From Pogostemon cablin (Eukaryota; Streptophyta; Magnoliopsida; Lamiales; Lamiaceae), in NCBI GenBank assembly GCA_023678885.1, contig JAHCLQ010000833.1:248001-312000 (forward strand): a stretch of DNA of 64,000 bases, given 5' to 3'. Each line of letters begins with the position of its first letter. Position 1 is the stretch's first letter. Under the pieces are notes generated by a model, which made no database searches, had not been told where the DNA came from, and saw only the letters and a list, made by a program, of their open reading frames with translations. Positions 33,986 through 46,568 of this stretch are shown piece by piece. The position numbers and the translations under genes are program-made.

Positions 33986-34492
33986 AAATGAGAAAATTAC
34001 ACGTCACGTCATAATGGAGCGCTCTGAAGACGACACATGGACAGAAAAGTTTCTGCTATAGTATACTTTACCTGTAATTAATCTTATATTATTTTTTAAA
34101 TAAATATTTTATTTGCCACATAATCCACGTTGCTAATCTTTAAGATTTGAGAATAATGCGGTTTAATATTCTTACTCTTAATTATCTCCTTCAACTTAAT
34201 ATTATGGATTTTGTTAAGATTTTTTGTTTTTATATTTTTAATTTATTTAATATTTCATTATTCTAAAAATATTTATAAAATAAAAAACAAAAAGTCGTGG
34301 AACATTTATTTTTTTATTTAATACACCTTCTTACTAAAAAATTATTTTGTTATTTGTAACAATTTATCTATAATATAGTTTAATTAGATAAATATAATTT
34401 CTTTAAAATCAAATATCACTTTTTATTATTAAGATTATTAATTTTTTTAATTTGTATCACAATATTTATTTCATCAAATAATCTGAAGCAAG
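33986..34492. other. AT-rich stretch without a gene
   Basis: Nothing recognised. It ends with GAAGCAAG, the left TSD of the next element. Confidence 0.6.
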
Positions 34493-35302
34493 TAGGGTTG
34501 GGTAATATCGGCATACCAAAAATACCGATACCGTACCGAAAATTTGGTACGGAAAAATCAATAACGCTATCGAAATTTTGGTATACCGAAATTTTGGTAA
34601 ATTAAATCGAATACTGATACCGTACCGAAAATTACATCATACCAAATTTTCGGTAAATACCGATTAATACCGAAACGTTGGCACACCGTTTCATAACGAA
34701 AATTCAACATACCGAAAAATACCGATTTACCGAATCATACCGAAAAATAATATTAAATTTTAATAAAAATAATAAAATTAATATAAAAATATTTCAAAAT
34801 AATTAAACTTTCTAATCTCAAACATTCTACTTTAATAGCATCTTCTAATTTATTAATAAATTTTTATATACATATTTTAGATTAAAAAAATTTGGTTATT
34901 ATATTTTTATATATTTTAATTTATAAGTGTATTATATTTTATTTAATTTTATTAGAGTTTATTTTAAAATTTAAAAAATAAATATGAATAAATGTGATAC
35001 ATAATTACATACATATAATTTAAATATATTAGTAATATAAAATATACTTAAATATAGTATTATGTATAATTAATTTTAAAAAATAAATATAAAAATTTTC
35101 TGTATTTCGGTATCGGTATACCGATATCGAAATACCGAAAAATATTTCGGTATACCGAAATACCAAAAATTTTAATATACAATATCGATACCGTACTGAA
35201 ATTATCGTTACGGCAACCATACCGTACCGAAAATTTTGGTATGTTGAAAATTCGATATTTTTCGGCATTTTAACATACAATATCGATATTTTCCCACCCC
35301 TA
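34493..35302. mobile_element. hAT-type MITE rich in CGGTATACCG
   Basis: The ends TAGGGTTGGGTAATATCGGC and, inverted, TAGGGGTGGGAAAATATCGA are flanked by GAAGCAAG and GATGCAAG (7 of 8). The subterminal parts repeat ATACCGAAAAT and CGGTATACCG palindromes. Length is 810 bp. An 83-codon frame across the right part is made only of these repeats. Confidence 0.85.
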
Positions 35303-36469
35303 GATGCAAGACTTATATAAAAGTAAATTTTTCATTAAAAATATAATTAAATTTTTAAATAGATAATTAATTAAATTTAAGTTTTTTCATTAAAAATATT
35401 AATTAGAACTTTAAATATATAATTAATCAGACGATATAGGTAACCGTCTATTCAAATAATCTACGGTTATTACATGTTTTTCATCCCACCATTCCTTTTA
35501 TTTAAGTGGATATCTAATGATGATCGTGATTTTGGAATCCTAAATTAAATCTGGTAATCAAACAATGTTTGAGAATTCAAATTCAAATTAAATAGATTAA
35601 GTATACAGTTTAAACTTTGAGTAATAGTATGTTTAAAAGGAAAAAAAAACAGCATAAAATTAAAAAGCATTAAAAGATGCAATATTTTTTTTGTTTAATT
35701 AAGGGTTGCGGTATTTGATTGCCACTCGAACCGTACCCGAATTTTTTTAAAAAACAACAAAAATCATACTTAAATTATTATTTTAACCCCACCTCTAAAT
35801 TTACTACCACACAACAAAGCACATAAGGTTGAAAATTGTTTTAAAAAAAACCGTATAACTTGAAGAGAAAAGCTTTTGATTTTCCTTTAATTTGTTCCTT
35901 TGATCATATGTGGATATGTTCAACCTACTCTTCAAATGTACATTAGATAATTTGTGACACCAGTTTCACAAAGTCTCAAGATTTGAAAGAAAATAGTTTT
36001 ATTCAAAGGTTTTGCGCACTTACCAACTGTTAATTAACTCTTGGATTTTCAATTGAATTTTAATGAGAACAACACCATTCAAGAAAGTGGAAATTGATTA
36101 AAAGTTAGGTTAATTTTTGTTTCAAAGATTTGGATGTTCAATTGGAATGAGATGACACGAAAAATTATGATTTCATTTGGCAGAAATTGAAATTAGAATG
36201 AATTAGTAAAATCCCTTTTAATTCATTTTCTGAACCTCTTCATCTCTGTTAAAAAAATCGACTTGGCAGCTAAGAAGAAAAGAATCCATGACAATGGCAT
36301 CGAGAACCGCAGGGGCGACGTGCTTGATTTCAGATGGGCTGGGCAAGGAAGAAGTTTTTTTTTTTTTTTTTGAAACAGGGGATCGGGGCTAGGAAGAAGT
36401 TGCAACATAATTCATTTTTCTTTTATTTTTACGTCCTTTTAATTGGGGAGAAAGTGCATTAGTGCATTA
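35303..36469. other. Gene-free stretch upstream of the 36.8-kb gene
   Basis: AT-rich. The 36223-36408 segment is less AT-rich with a poly-T run but gives no recognisable product. Confidence 0.6.
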
Positions 36470-36801
36470 TTATATAAAAAAACAAAATACTGGGTTCGTC
36501 CTATACAACATTTACTGCATTTTAGTTGTGAATAAAAAAAAAAACAAAGGTAAAAACAAAATACCAAGCAGCTGGGTCAACTCCAAAGCTTAAAAAAGAC
36601 AAGTGTGAACTGATAATTTTAAAGAGAACTTGGAAAATGTCTCAGTTTGGAGTTAACATACATTCACCAAATCAACATTCTTGATTTGGGACACCTCCAG
36701 CATTCTTGCTAAGGTAGGAGACCCCAATTCCTCCTCTATATATAGCCAATGATTATGAATCTTCATGTTACACTTCTTTTTTTATTTCACTCCTTACACC
36801 C
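36470..36801 (+). promoter_or_regulatory. Promoter and 5' UTR of the 214-codon membrane-protein gene
   Basis: A TATATATA box lies at 36737-36744, 58 bp before the start codon, preceded by the conserved GTAGGAGACCCCAATTCC block. The whole segment is collinear with 19650-19965, which suggests it is a functional unit copied as a block. Transcription probably starts around 36770. Confidence 0.7.
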
Positions 36802-37446
36802 ATGGAAGCTCCTAACGATGCAAACCGCATAGAGTTCCTCCTCCAAGAAAAAAGAAGTGCCGAGCTGAAGGCTAAAGAGCTCGAAACCCTTGTCTATACG
36901 GTTACCTATTACTATTTGGCCGTTCTGATCCTTCTTTTTGCAGCTTTCATAACGCTCAGCGGATCTTCCACCACAAGCCCAGTAACAACGGCTTCATCTA
37001 ACGCGGTAAAGCCCCATCGCACATTATACTGCAAGTACTCAATACAAACTCTCTTTGTCGCCTCCTCAATCGCGGCAATGCACCTAGTGGCCATTTTCGT
37101 CGTAGGCATTCGCTACGTGCTGCGGAGAATGATAGCTGCTAACCAAGCATACAAAGCTGCTACCACCCCAGCGACTGAAGATGCTCCAGTTCGTGGTCGT
37201 GCTACCGGTCGTACTCAGAGACCTCGTGATCCTCCTGCTGGTGCTCCTGAACCTACTGTTGCTGCTGCTGCTGCTCCTGAACCTACTGTTGCTGCTGCTG
37301 CTGCGGCGGCGGTGACAGCGGCGGCGCTGGGTACTTTAGCAATATTGAATGAAATCAAAGATTTACTTGTGTTTAGCTTCTTTATGAGTCTGATCCTAGC
37401 AATGACAATGGTAATCATTTCTGTCATGGTTAACATACCATGTTAG
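36802..37446 (+). CDS. Uncharacterised three-span membrane protein with Ala-rich linker
   Basis: Intact single-exon frame of 214 codons with a good start context (CCCATGG), a TATA box upstream and G+C well above its flanks. Residues 1-31 are charged and helix-prone (LLQEKRSAELKAKELETL), followed by hydrophobic segments at about 33-53, 82-104 and 187-211. Residues 127-145 are basic and Arg/Pro-rich; 147-176 hold two APEPTVAAAAA repeats running into poly-Ala. There is no cleavable signal peptide in the usual place, so it is probably an integral membrane protein. I do not recognise a named family; small plant membrane proteins with a similar charged start exist, but function is unknown. The Ala block could be a replication-slippage product. 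A search against plant proteomes would tell whether it is conserved. Confidence 0.75.
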   Translation: MEAPNDANRIEFLLQEKRSAELKAKELETLVYTVTYYYLAVLILLFAAFITLSGSSTTSPVTTASSNAVKPHRTLYCKYSIQTLFVASSIAAMHLVAIFVVGIRYVLRRMIAANQAYKAATTPATEDAPVRGRATGRTQRPRDPPAGAPEPTVAAAAAPEPTVAAAAAAAVTAAALGTLAILNEIKDLLVFSFFMSLILAMTMVIISVMVNIPC

Positions 37447-37794
37447 TCTTGGGTCTATCTGAAGTGTGGCTACACTTAAGTTTCCTTCGTGAGTCTCCTT
37501 TATGTTTTTTGTTGGTGTAATGGCAGTTTGCCTATTAATTATCCTGGTACTTTTCCTATTAATCTTAGTTTCTTAATTATTTTATCTGCACATTAGTTGT
37601 AGTTAACAAAATAAAAATAAAAATACAAATGAAAACATTACTATTTTTTTATTTAAAAAAAAATAAATCATTTTTATAGATCAAGATTCAATCTAATTGA
37701 ATATGCTCCTTTTATAATTAAGAGATTAAAATCACTAGATTTAGGTTACAAGAACTGAGAACATGATATGATCAGTATAGGGAAATTAATTATA
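37447..37794. other. 3' flank of the membrane-protein gene
   Basis: Probable 3' UTR to about 37600 (AATAAAAATAAAAATA-like poly-A signals near 37610), then AT-rich spacer up to the TA of the next MITE. Confidence 0.5.
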
Positions 37795-38049
37795 CTTCTT
37801 CCGTCCAATAGAAGTTGACACACTTTCCTTTTTGGTTTGTCTCACTAAAGTTAGACACATTTCCTTTTTAATACATGAGACTCACACAAAAATAATTAAT
37901 CTATTTTCATGGACCACATATCACCTCTAATACAACTACCCACTACACATTGAATATTATTTCTCTCACTTCACTTTACATTAAATTATTATACTCCTTA
38001 ATCTCCGTGCTCAAAAAAAATTATACCGACTTCTATGGGACCGGGGGAG
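37795..38049. mobile_element. Stowaway (Tc1/mariner) MITE
   Basis: Ends CTTCTTCCGTCCAATAGAAG and the inverted CTCCCCCGGTCCCATAGAAG are flanked by TA on both sides. Length is 255 bp. A GTTGACACACTTTCC landmark is visible. Confidence 0.92.
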
Positions 38050-38262
38050 TATAAGTTATCTCACTCCAATATTGCAGAGACCAAAATGATAGAGCTATGT
38101 GATAAAGTCAAACTCGGATGTATGTCCATTATATCTGATCTCACTCTGAGGTTTGTTTACTTTTCTCGAGATAACCATTTGATACGGGTTAAATCGTAAG
38201 AAAGGTTAACTAATCCCGCGGATTTGGAGGGTATTATTTCACGGATCCCTCATAATAATAAC

Positions 38263-38308
<46 letters not shown>

Positions 38309-39063
38309 TGAATTGAAAAACAAGTTAACCTTCTGACCTACAACCTAACTGAAAATAGCAGAATTATCCACAAATCTTAAAGTTTCTATGCACTATTTGC
38401 ACATGAAGAATAAGATAGGGACCAAATTATACAAAGTTTCTATTGCAAACCCCAGTTTGTTAGCTCAGAGTTGGGCTACACAACTTGATCAGATTTTTGA
38501 ATTAACTTGGGCAGAATAGAATGTCTGTAAACAGGCCCATGTGTGATGTATCTACAATTCATGTCTATATATATTTATCAAAGACTTTTGTCGTTAATGC
38601 TTATACAATAAAAAAATTCTACAACTTAAAATGTTATAAAATTTATATTACAACCACAATAATAAAAAAATTAATTTTATAACAAACACATAACCTTAGA
38701 TAAACTTTGTAGAGTAATTTTTTTATTTATTTAAATACAAATATAATAGTCTGATTTGAGACACAATTTCTATAAAGGAACACAGAAAACTTAAAACTAG
38801 ACCAAGAGGCCCAATTTATATTTTTAAAGATAAAAATATCTGCAAATAGTCTCGGGCTTTAGAATGAGACGGCCTTCAAGCCCACGAAAATAGCAAAATA
38901 GAATCTGTTAACCGACACTTGTTTAATTTAAATAATAATAAAATTATAGAATATAATCTGATTTAATAATTACTAATATAATTAGAGAAAAATGGTAGGA
39001 CCATTAATCTATTAAGTACGTCGCAAAGGAAATGTTTCTTCCCACTGGCGAACCTTAATAAAG
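38050..39063. other. Gene-free stretch with an (ATA)n microsatellite
   Basis: The microsatellite is at 38251-38308. Nothing else recognised. Confidence 0.6.
38251..38308. repeat. (ATA)n microsatellite
   Basis: An AATAAT run with one C interruption near its left end. Confidence 0.95.
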
Positions 39064-39215
39064 GCAAAAGTTCATGCGCCCCCGGGACATGGAGGAATAC
39101 TCTGTGTCCTTATGTAAACACAATCATTCCCCTCTATATTCTATTTAATCTATTTATTACAAGGGGCACGGAAATCACAAAGGGACACAAGACGTACAAG
39201 AAACTCACTTTTATT
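39064..39215. mobile_element. Small hairpin MITE related to 19208-19345
   Basis: GGCAAAAGTTCATGCGCCCC and CCCGGGACAT at the left; GGGGCACGGAAATCAC, GGGACACAAGACGT and AAACTCACTTTT at the right. It resembles the ends of both the 18911 and 19208 elements. Borders are uncertain. Confidence 0.45.
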
Positions 39216-39667
39216 ATAATTTCTCTTTAAATGAGTATTATTCTTTTTATATTCCCTTCCACATTTAAATATGGAGCATTATGTTGGAAAATATTAAAAA
39301 TATACAAACAAATCAACACATAGTAGGGATATTAATTTAGAATATAACAAATATAATATTAAACATTCAAATAAAGATAAAACAAGATGTTAAGAGTAGT
39401 CTGGGTCGAAGCACGTCATAGCGCTATCTTTAGAGAAGAAACGTCCCCCACTGCACTGGTATGATATTCTTTATTACACATTCTTCTCCCAAGATTCGAC
39501 AACCCGATAGTCCTCTCGTGTGCAGCGATGAGAACCTGAACCACACACTTACTCAATGCTCAAAAATAATATATTTATATATATATAAAATATATTTTTG
39601 TAGTGTGAAGGTATGGGTATTGTGTAGTATGGAGGTATACATAATATAGAAGTATGTATATAGTATA
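39216..39667. other. Gene-free stretch left of the MULE
   Basis: No gene recognised. TATAGTATA at 39659-39667 is a candidate left TSD for the MULE, but no right partner was found. Confidence 0.5.
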
Positions 39668-40188
39668 GAGAAAATTGCAAAACTGGTCCCACCCGACACG
39701 GTCCCATTTGGTTTTGGTCTCAAAAGTCTTGACTTTGGTCCCAAACCTTTTTTTCGGCAAAAGTAGTCCCGCTGTTTTTTTTTTGGCAATATCAACCCCA
39801 AGGCCGTCAAATGTTAATGGAATGGCTCACGTGGCCGTTAGGGTAATAAACATCACGTAATACCCAAATGACCCAAAACAGAATCCCTAATTTCCCCTCC
39901 CAAAATTGCTTCTCTCACTGCGCTGTTGTTAACGGCGACCGCTCCTCAAGTGCCGCTCCGTCGAATTCCTCTCTCATCTCGCCATTCCCGTCGGAATTTC
40001 AATTGATAAGGCAGCGCGACGTTTTCGTCGGAGTTTCAACATCACAAATCAATTTCTTCCCAAATTGTAGATGAACCCTAATCCATAATCCCCAAAATTG
40101 AGTGCGTTCTAATTCCCTCCCTTCACTAATCAATTTCTTCCCGTCGAATCCCGTGCTCGTCTCAACAATTTGCAGTATCGATAGCACA

Positions 40189-43100
40189 ATGTGGCGAAAA
40201 AAATCCCTTGTTCGATTCTCGGCTCCAGATTATGGTAAGTCAATCTTTCTGCTTCTATTATACTTCGCACATACTCACACACCATTTTTTTAAAAAAATA
40301 CAGTAGGGTTGAATTCCTCGTTCTGTATGTGGGGTGGTGGTGATGAATCAATACAGTAGGATTAAATTCTGGTCAAACATAGGACACAAACGGGGAGTGT
40401 TAAGAAATGGAGATTTATCCTACTTGTTAATTAATTTAATCCATTAATTGTTTTCTTACTAAGCTAATCTCACAATCTGGAGTACTCTATAATTTTGAAA
40501 CTGCAACCAATTGATGCCAAAACAGCCAAATTTGATTTTGAGTAGGAAGTTTAATTTATCCTTGGATTTTAATTTATATACTGATATTATACTTATGTTT
40601 TGTTTTAGGTAATTCTTTGAATCTATATACTATTAAGTTGCATCATGGTGGAATGATGATTGGGAATACCATAGATGATTTTGAGTATATTGGAGGGACA
40701 ATAAGTGCATATGATTTTGTCAACTGTTCCAAGGTCGATTTAGGATATCTTGACAGGATGTGTGAACAGTTAGGATATGTTGGGAGTAAAAAGTACTTTG
40801 GAATGAGAAAAGATGGAAAATTAGACATAGTTGATAGTGTATTTGATATTGATAGGTGTTTTAATGCTGCAAAGAATAGGATATGTACTATGTTCCTTGA
40901 TGCTTTAAGATCAGAAGATTTTATGGGTGATGATACTGACATTGAGGGAGAGGCAGAGTACTATAAAGATGCACAAATTAGTAGAAAAAAATGTGGAAGT
41001 TATTGGTGGAGACAGAATTGAAGAAGAACCAGTGGTAAACTTGAGTGGAAAAAGAGATACAGTGCCAATGGAGCCAATGGATAAAGATGTAAATGATGTT
41101 GATTCAGAAGAGGATGATGAATTCGCATACAAGGAAGATAGTGTTGATGACATTCTTGATGATATCATGTTTGATGAAAACATTGACAATGAAGTTGAGT
41201 GGACTGATTTAGGCTGCGTTGATAAGACAGTTGTATCTTCTTCCAGTGAAGAAGAGTACCTAGACAATGAAGAAGACTTTGACAGTGTTGAGGATGATTC
41301 TGAAGCAGATGATGATAACTCTAGGAATCTTAATTTGGTTTTCAAGGAATCTCAATTGAGAAATCCTAGTTTCTACATAGAGCAAATTTTCGCAACGAAA
41401 ATATTATTTAAGGAGGCTGTGACACACCACAGTATTAAGAAAGGTAGATCATTGTGGTTTTCAAAGAATGATGCTCGAAGAATCTATGCAAGGTGTAAAC
41501 AAGAAGGTTGTGATTGGAGGATTAATGCATTGAATATGGCTGATAAAGAAGGGTTTCAGATTAGAGAATATAATCCAGATCACTCATGTGCTCGGCAGCA
41601 TACTGTTGATAATGTAAAATCAGCTTGGTTGGCGAAGAGATTTGAGGACCATTTCAGAGCTGATCCCAAGCAGAGTAGCAAAGGCTTTAAGCATTTAGCA
41701 TCGAAGAAGATAGGGTGTCATGTTTCTCCCTATCAAGCATATAGAGCAAAATTGTTGGCTTTGAAGAATATTGACGGTGATAACAGTGAGCAATACACAA
41801 AGCTTTGGGATTATGCTAAAACATTGACTAAAAAAATCCCAACTCAACTGTGGTATTGAAAGTGGACAACACATCTGATGACAACAGATTCAGCAAAATT
41901 TACATTTGCTTGGGTGTACTAAAGCAGGGATTCAAGAATGGGTGCAGACCATGGATTGGTGTGGACGCTTGCCACCTAAAAGGTCATACCAATGGAGTTC
42001 TAATGACTGCAGTAGGCATGGATCCAAACAATGATCCATATCCTTTAGCATATGATGTTGTTGGGAGTGAAACTAAAGAAGCTTGGGAGTGGTTCCTGCA
42101 GCTGTTAAAGGAAGATTTGTTAGATGGAAATCAGAGTCTATATACTTTTATGTCAGACAAGCAGAAGGGGTTGATTCCAGCATTTGAGAGTGTATTGCCT
42201 GGGGTTGAGCATAGGTTTTGTGTAAGGCATTTACATGGTAACATGAAGAAAGCTGGGTACAGGGGTGATGCGTTTAAAAAGTTGTTGTGGGCTGCAACAA
42301 AGACTACCACTATCTCTGACTTTGACACATCAATGAACAAAGTTGGAGATAAGGATCCTAGATGTTTAGTGTGGCTAAAAGAAAAACCTCCATCTCAGTG
42401 GTCGAGGTCACATTTTGGTGTCTTTTCCAAGTGTGATACCCTTGTGAACAACATGTGTGAGATATTTAACAATGTTTTAGTTGAAGCAAGATCTAAGCCA
42501 ATCTTGACCATGTTAGAATGGATACGAGAATACATGATGTCAAGGCTTCAAAAAAACAGAGATGCTTGTGACAGGAAATGGGAGGGCCAAAAAATATGTG
42601 GGCGGATAAGAGCATTAGTGTATGATGCTATGAAGAGAAGCAAAGATTGTATTCCTTCCAAATCCAATGAGTACAACTATGAGGTAATAAGTTTTGATGG
42701 AAAGAAGTACGCTGTTGACTTGAAAGCATACACTTGTGATTGCAGATTGTGGAAGTTGTCCGGCATCCCTTGTAAGCATGCAATTAGTGCAATATGTGCA
42801 CAGGGTCATGATGTGGAAGATTATGTCAACAAGTGCTATTCTGTGGCCACATACATGGAAGTTTATCGAACGTCTATCAGTCCAATGAATGGAGAAGAGT
42901 TCTGGTCTAAGACAGGGTACATTCCACCATTGCCACCAAATTTTGGTAAAAGGAAAAGAAAGGGTAGACCGGAGAGAAAAATGAATGCAGGAGCAGATGA
43001 AATTGGAGGGAAGAGAACAAGAGGTGTCCAAAGAATGTCAAGGCAATCATTTAAAGTTACTTGCAAATACTGTGGTGAAAAGGGACACAATCAAAAAAGT

Positions 43101-43247
43101 TGTTCATTGAAGAAGGTTGCTACTAGTTTATTAGATGAGTTGGATCAATCTGATGAGGTTGAGGCTGTTTATGAACATGAAAGAGAAGGTGAACCACGAA
43201 TTACTCAAATCGGAGTTCGGACAAGGAAGTTATGGTCAAAATCGTAA
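40189..43247 (+). CDS. MULE (MuDR-type) transposase, one intron, two frameshifts
   Basis: Exon 1 (40189-40234) starts MWRKKSLVRFSAPDYG; an intron with GT-AG borders (40235-40608) follows. The N-terminal part (about residues 16-140) resembles the PB1-like domain of MULE transposases. It is followed by an acidic stretch, a MuDR-type DNA-binding region (41350-41800, with CKQEGCDWRINA), and the MULE transposase core from 41930: GVDACHLKG holds the first catalytic Asp, SDKQKGLIPAF the second, and NNMCEIFNNVLVEARSKP a candidate Glu. A SWIM finger (CDCRLWKLSGIPCKHA, about 42740) and a CCHC knuckle (CKYCGEKGHNQKSC, about 43065) close the protein. The frame breaks at 40985-40991 and at 41820-41826, each time in a run of seven A. 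Without those two changes the protein would be full length, so recent decay or homopolymer error is possible. The last codon is at 43244-43246. Confidence 0.85.
40235..40608 (+). other. Intron of the MULE transposase
   Basis: Donor GTAAGTC after TTATG and acceptor TTGTTTTAG. Splicing joins exon 1 (ending ...PDY plus one base) to GTAATTCT, which keeps the frame into NLYTIKLHHGG. Confidence 0.75.
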
Positions 43248-43866
43248 GGTTGCGCAGCTGCAGGCAAGAATTTCCGAAAATTAGTCCATAATTCCTATTT
43301 CTTGGAGTGTAATCTCCAAGAAATACACTTTCATAAATAGTCATCACTTTTTATTTTATTAAAGATGTTATCATTTTTCTTTTAAAATATTATCACTTTT
43401 TATTTATATTATAATTTGTTCATGAAATAATTCACAACAGATAACACTTTTCATTAATTGTGTATCACTTTTAAATATAAAAGTTATCACATATTATCTC
43501 ATTTTATAAATTTATAATATTTAAATTAAAAATAAATTAAATAAATAATAAATTTTAAATTGTTACATTTTTAAATAATTAAAAGTTAAATAAGAAAAAA
43601 ATTAAAAAAACAAATATAGATATATATAAACCTAATTAATTTTTTAATTTTTTTTATTTGATACCAACCAAACAAAGGCCTCAAAAAATAATTAAACCTA
43701 ATTAATTCCTTCTATAATTAATTTTTCATTTTTTTTATTTGATTACAATCAAATAAGGCCCTTTAAAAATTTTTAATTGGGTATGATGGATGATCATACT
43801 CACTTGTAAGATTCGTGAAACGGTCTCACCTAAATCTTTGCCTTAAATAATTGTATCTTTTCTGAT

Positions 43867-44038
43867 TAGTGGTGTAAACGGGTAGGGTATGGTACGGGTA
43901 TACCTAATCAACCTACTACCCTCAATCTTATTTTTAGGATCCTTACCCTATCCTATTACCCTTAAAAATATCATTAGATACGGTGCCGATATTATCCATC
44001 GAGTACGTGGATAATTCGCGGGTAAACGGTTACCCACA
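43867..44038. mobile_element. hAT-like remnant
   Basis: It begins TAGTGGTGTAAACGGGTAGG and ends in CGGGTAAACGGTTACCCA, resembling the 7893-8057 remnant (ACGGGTA/TACCC-rich, internal palindromes). No TSD identified. Confidence 0.45.
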
Positions 44039-44207
44039 ATTTTAAAAAATAATGCGAATAATAATGTCTGGCCTATACTATTTGTAAAATTCCGACCTAT
44101 CAAATCCTACGTATATGACCAATTTATTTAAAATAAATCATTATCAATGCAATATGATATGAGATTCATAAATTTATAAAAATAATTTAAAAATATAATC
44201 ATGTAAT

Positions 44208-44210
<3 letters not shown>

Positions 44211-44262
<52 letters not shown>
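44211..44262. repeat. (AT)n microsatellite
   Basis: Uninterrupted TA run. Confidence 0.95.
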
Positions 44263-44263
<1 letters not shown>

Positions 44264-44650
44264 TATTAAAATCTAAATTATATAAAATTACAAATTAATG
44301 CATAGTTACACAAACTAATTCAATAATGCTAACAAATTAATTACAACTATATGGAATCATGTTTATGTATATATATTATGTTATTATGTAAAACTAGTAC
44401 GGTGCCCGAGTGCGACGCGGTAATCGTATTTTATTATTTATTTATTATTTTTAGAATTTATATTTTTTAATAGAAATCAATCATATTAATATATGATAAT
44501 GAAAGTTTTTTAATTTTTGTAAAAGAGCATTTTAACATCTATTATTTATTGGAATCATAGCTTATCGTGATTAGAATATATAAAACTTTTAATTGAGTAA
44601 TCTAATTGTACTAATAAAAATAATTTAAGGATTGGTGTGCACCATTAAAA

Positions 44651-44656
44651 TAATAA

Positions 44657-44703
<47 letters not shown>
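44651..44703. repeat. (TAA)n microsatellite
   Basis: Long AATAAT run. Confidence 0.95.
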
Positions 44704-44704
<1 letters not shown>

Positions 44705-44841
44705 CATTCTTTAATTTTTGTTTTGGTAAATTCAATGCTTTGTTGATCATATTTTTTTTATCTAATTTAGCAGTACGTATTAAGTTATTGTAATTTGTAC
44801 TTAGAAAACTTTAATTAATTGTAACTAAAATAATAGTCTGT

Positions 44842-46568
44842 TGATGAACGTTTTCTCAACACACAATTAATCCCCAAGTATGAAGGATATCAATTGTAGT
44901 CTCGAAAGGTGACCAAGTGAATATCGAACCCAAGGGACGACGTATTATCAATTTAATTATTATCTAAATTAATTAAGACGATTATGAAAATATAGTTGAG
45001 GTTTAGAATTATTAAACTAATAAAAAAGTAACTAAAATAGCAAATAAAATAAAGTCACTTGAAGAATACGAAAGTGGATCAAGTAGGAGAATATGTAGCT
45101 CAAGGGAAATCCAGTTTTACTACTTAACTTCCCTTCCGTGTATTGGTGTCCGACTCTGCCTTGTGGAATATGGACGCATCACTAAACTATGCATATCTAC
45201 TCTATAGATACAAGTAAACATGCGTGTAACACGTGTGAATAACCTCGGAGCAAGAGATATAATTTCACCCCCCTTTCTAGGTACTATCAATATTAATTAT
45301 TTCCCCCAATGATTGGTATTCTAACCTGATATGATCTTCCTTTATAGGCATTATGAAATTATCCTCTTTATCCTACTTATTAACCTGAATTCAATTCAAT
45401 TAATAAGTATTCATATATGATAGTTCTAATGAAGGTTTGGAGTCCCCTCACTTAGAATCATAGCATGGAATCCTGCTCAGCAATGAACGTACCCAATCAA
45501 TAACCAAGATATGTATTCAGACTCTACATAACAGTTAATGATGCACAAAACGACCGTGAGTATGGATTAATAAAGCACAATCATAAATAAAATATATCCA
45601 CAAGTAGTGTTGTACGGAGTGTACACGAGAAAATTCAATTAACTAGATAAAACCTTCACAACTCTAATTCTGCCAAAAAGGCTCTAGCCCATGATATTGC
45701 GAAGAACAATCATGGGTGTTGGATAGATCTTACCCGGATGTCCGAAAAATACAAAATAAAATAGGAAACGAATTAACCCTAGATGTGGCGTCATCGCGTC
45801 CTTCTCTCTCTAGAATTCTCCTCATAGTTCTCCCCTTATTTCCACAAACGAGTCTTCAAAGTGATGGATGGATAGAGGAAAGGATGATGGTTGGGGGGTG
45901 ATCACCCCTTGTGGGGTGTAGTATGGTTGTGGCCTCTCTTCTCCTCTCTTGTATTGTGGATTATTCTCTACTGCAACATAAGCCTTCTTTTATACTTGTA
46001 ATTTCGCCTCCCGGGCCTGGAATAGGCTTTTCAAGTGATCACACGCATTGACGGTGTAAAAATACGGATATAGTAAGTTCCTGAGCATCGATTCAACCTC
46101 AGCAACAGGTCGAATCAACCATCACAGGTCGAACCAGCCTACATTAAGTCCCAGGTGTTCGATTCGACCAACTGACCAGGTCGAATCGACGTGATGAGGT
46201 CGAATCGGCAATTCTGTAAATTGATTCGACCTCGATACGACCTGATGGCCAAGTCAAATCGCCCCGTCGTGGTCGAATCAGTCTTCTGTACAAGATGTGC
46301 TATCGATTCGACCTGAAGGGCAGGTCAAATTGACCTCCTTCAGGTCGAATCAAACTCCTTCTTAGCCCAAACGGATGGCTTCGGGTTCCTTTCTTCCGTA
46401 TTCAACACTTCCATGCCGATTTCCTTTGAAAAATCACTCAAATAGCTCCATCAACACCTGATTCATGCCTTTTCACAATATTTATCGGTTTTCAACCGAT
46501 TTCATCTTTTAAACACTCCATAATAGCGCAAATCCAGGCGCAATATTCGTGAATTATCACACTCATCA
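44842..46568 (-). repeat. 3' LTR of the complete Athila-like element
   Basis: 1727 bp. Same landmarks as the 5' LTR: TATA-like motif at 45983-45994, hairpin array at 46107-46351. The array has lost or changed several motif copies compared with the 5' LTR. Confidence 0.93.
46107..46351. repeat. GGTCGAATC hairpin array in the 3' LTR
   Basis: Homologous to 4077-4333 and 52124-52380, with one repeat unit fewer (the GGTCGAACTAGA copy is missing) and point changes in several motifs. Confidence 0.88.

Larger units (their letters stand above)
39668..43260 (+). mobile_element. Mutator-like element (MULE) with transposase
   Basis: The left end reads GAGAAAATTGCAAAACTGGT and continues with GGTCCCATTTGGTTTTGGTC, a typical plant MULE terminus. 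A 5' leader, a transposase with one intron and a downstream flank follow. An inverted copy of this terminus was not found between 43250 and 44840, so the right end is lost or highly diverged. Confidence 0.8.
43261..44841. other. AT-rich stretch between MULE and Athila-like element
   Basis: Holds a hAT-like remnant (43867-44038) and (AT)n and (TAA)n microsatellites. Short TATCACTTTT repeats lie at 43345-43490. The last five bases, TCTGT (44837-44841), are the left TSD of the LTR element. No gene. Confidence 0.65.

Noticed and set aside
35029..35280. 83-codon minus-strand frame in the hAT MITE
   Set aside because: It consists of translated ATACCGAAAAT/CGGTATACCG repeats.
40643..42340. Several long minus-strand frames opposite the MULE transposase
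   Set aside because: They are antisense shadows of the transposase coding sequence.
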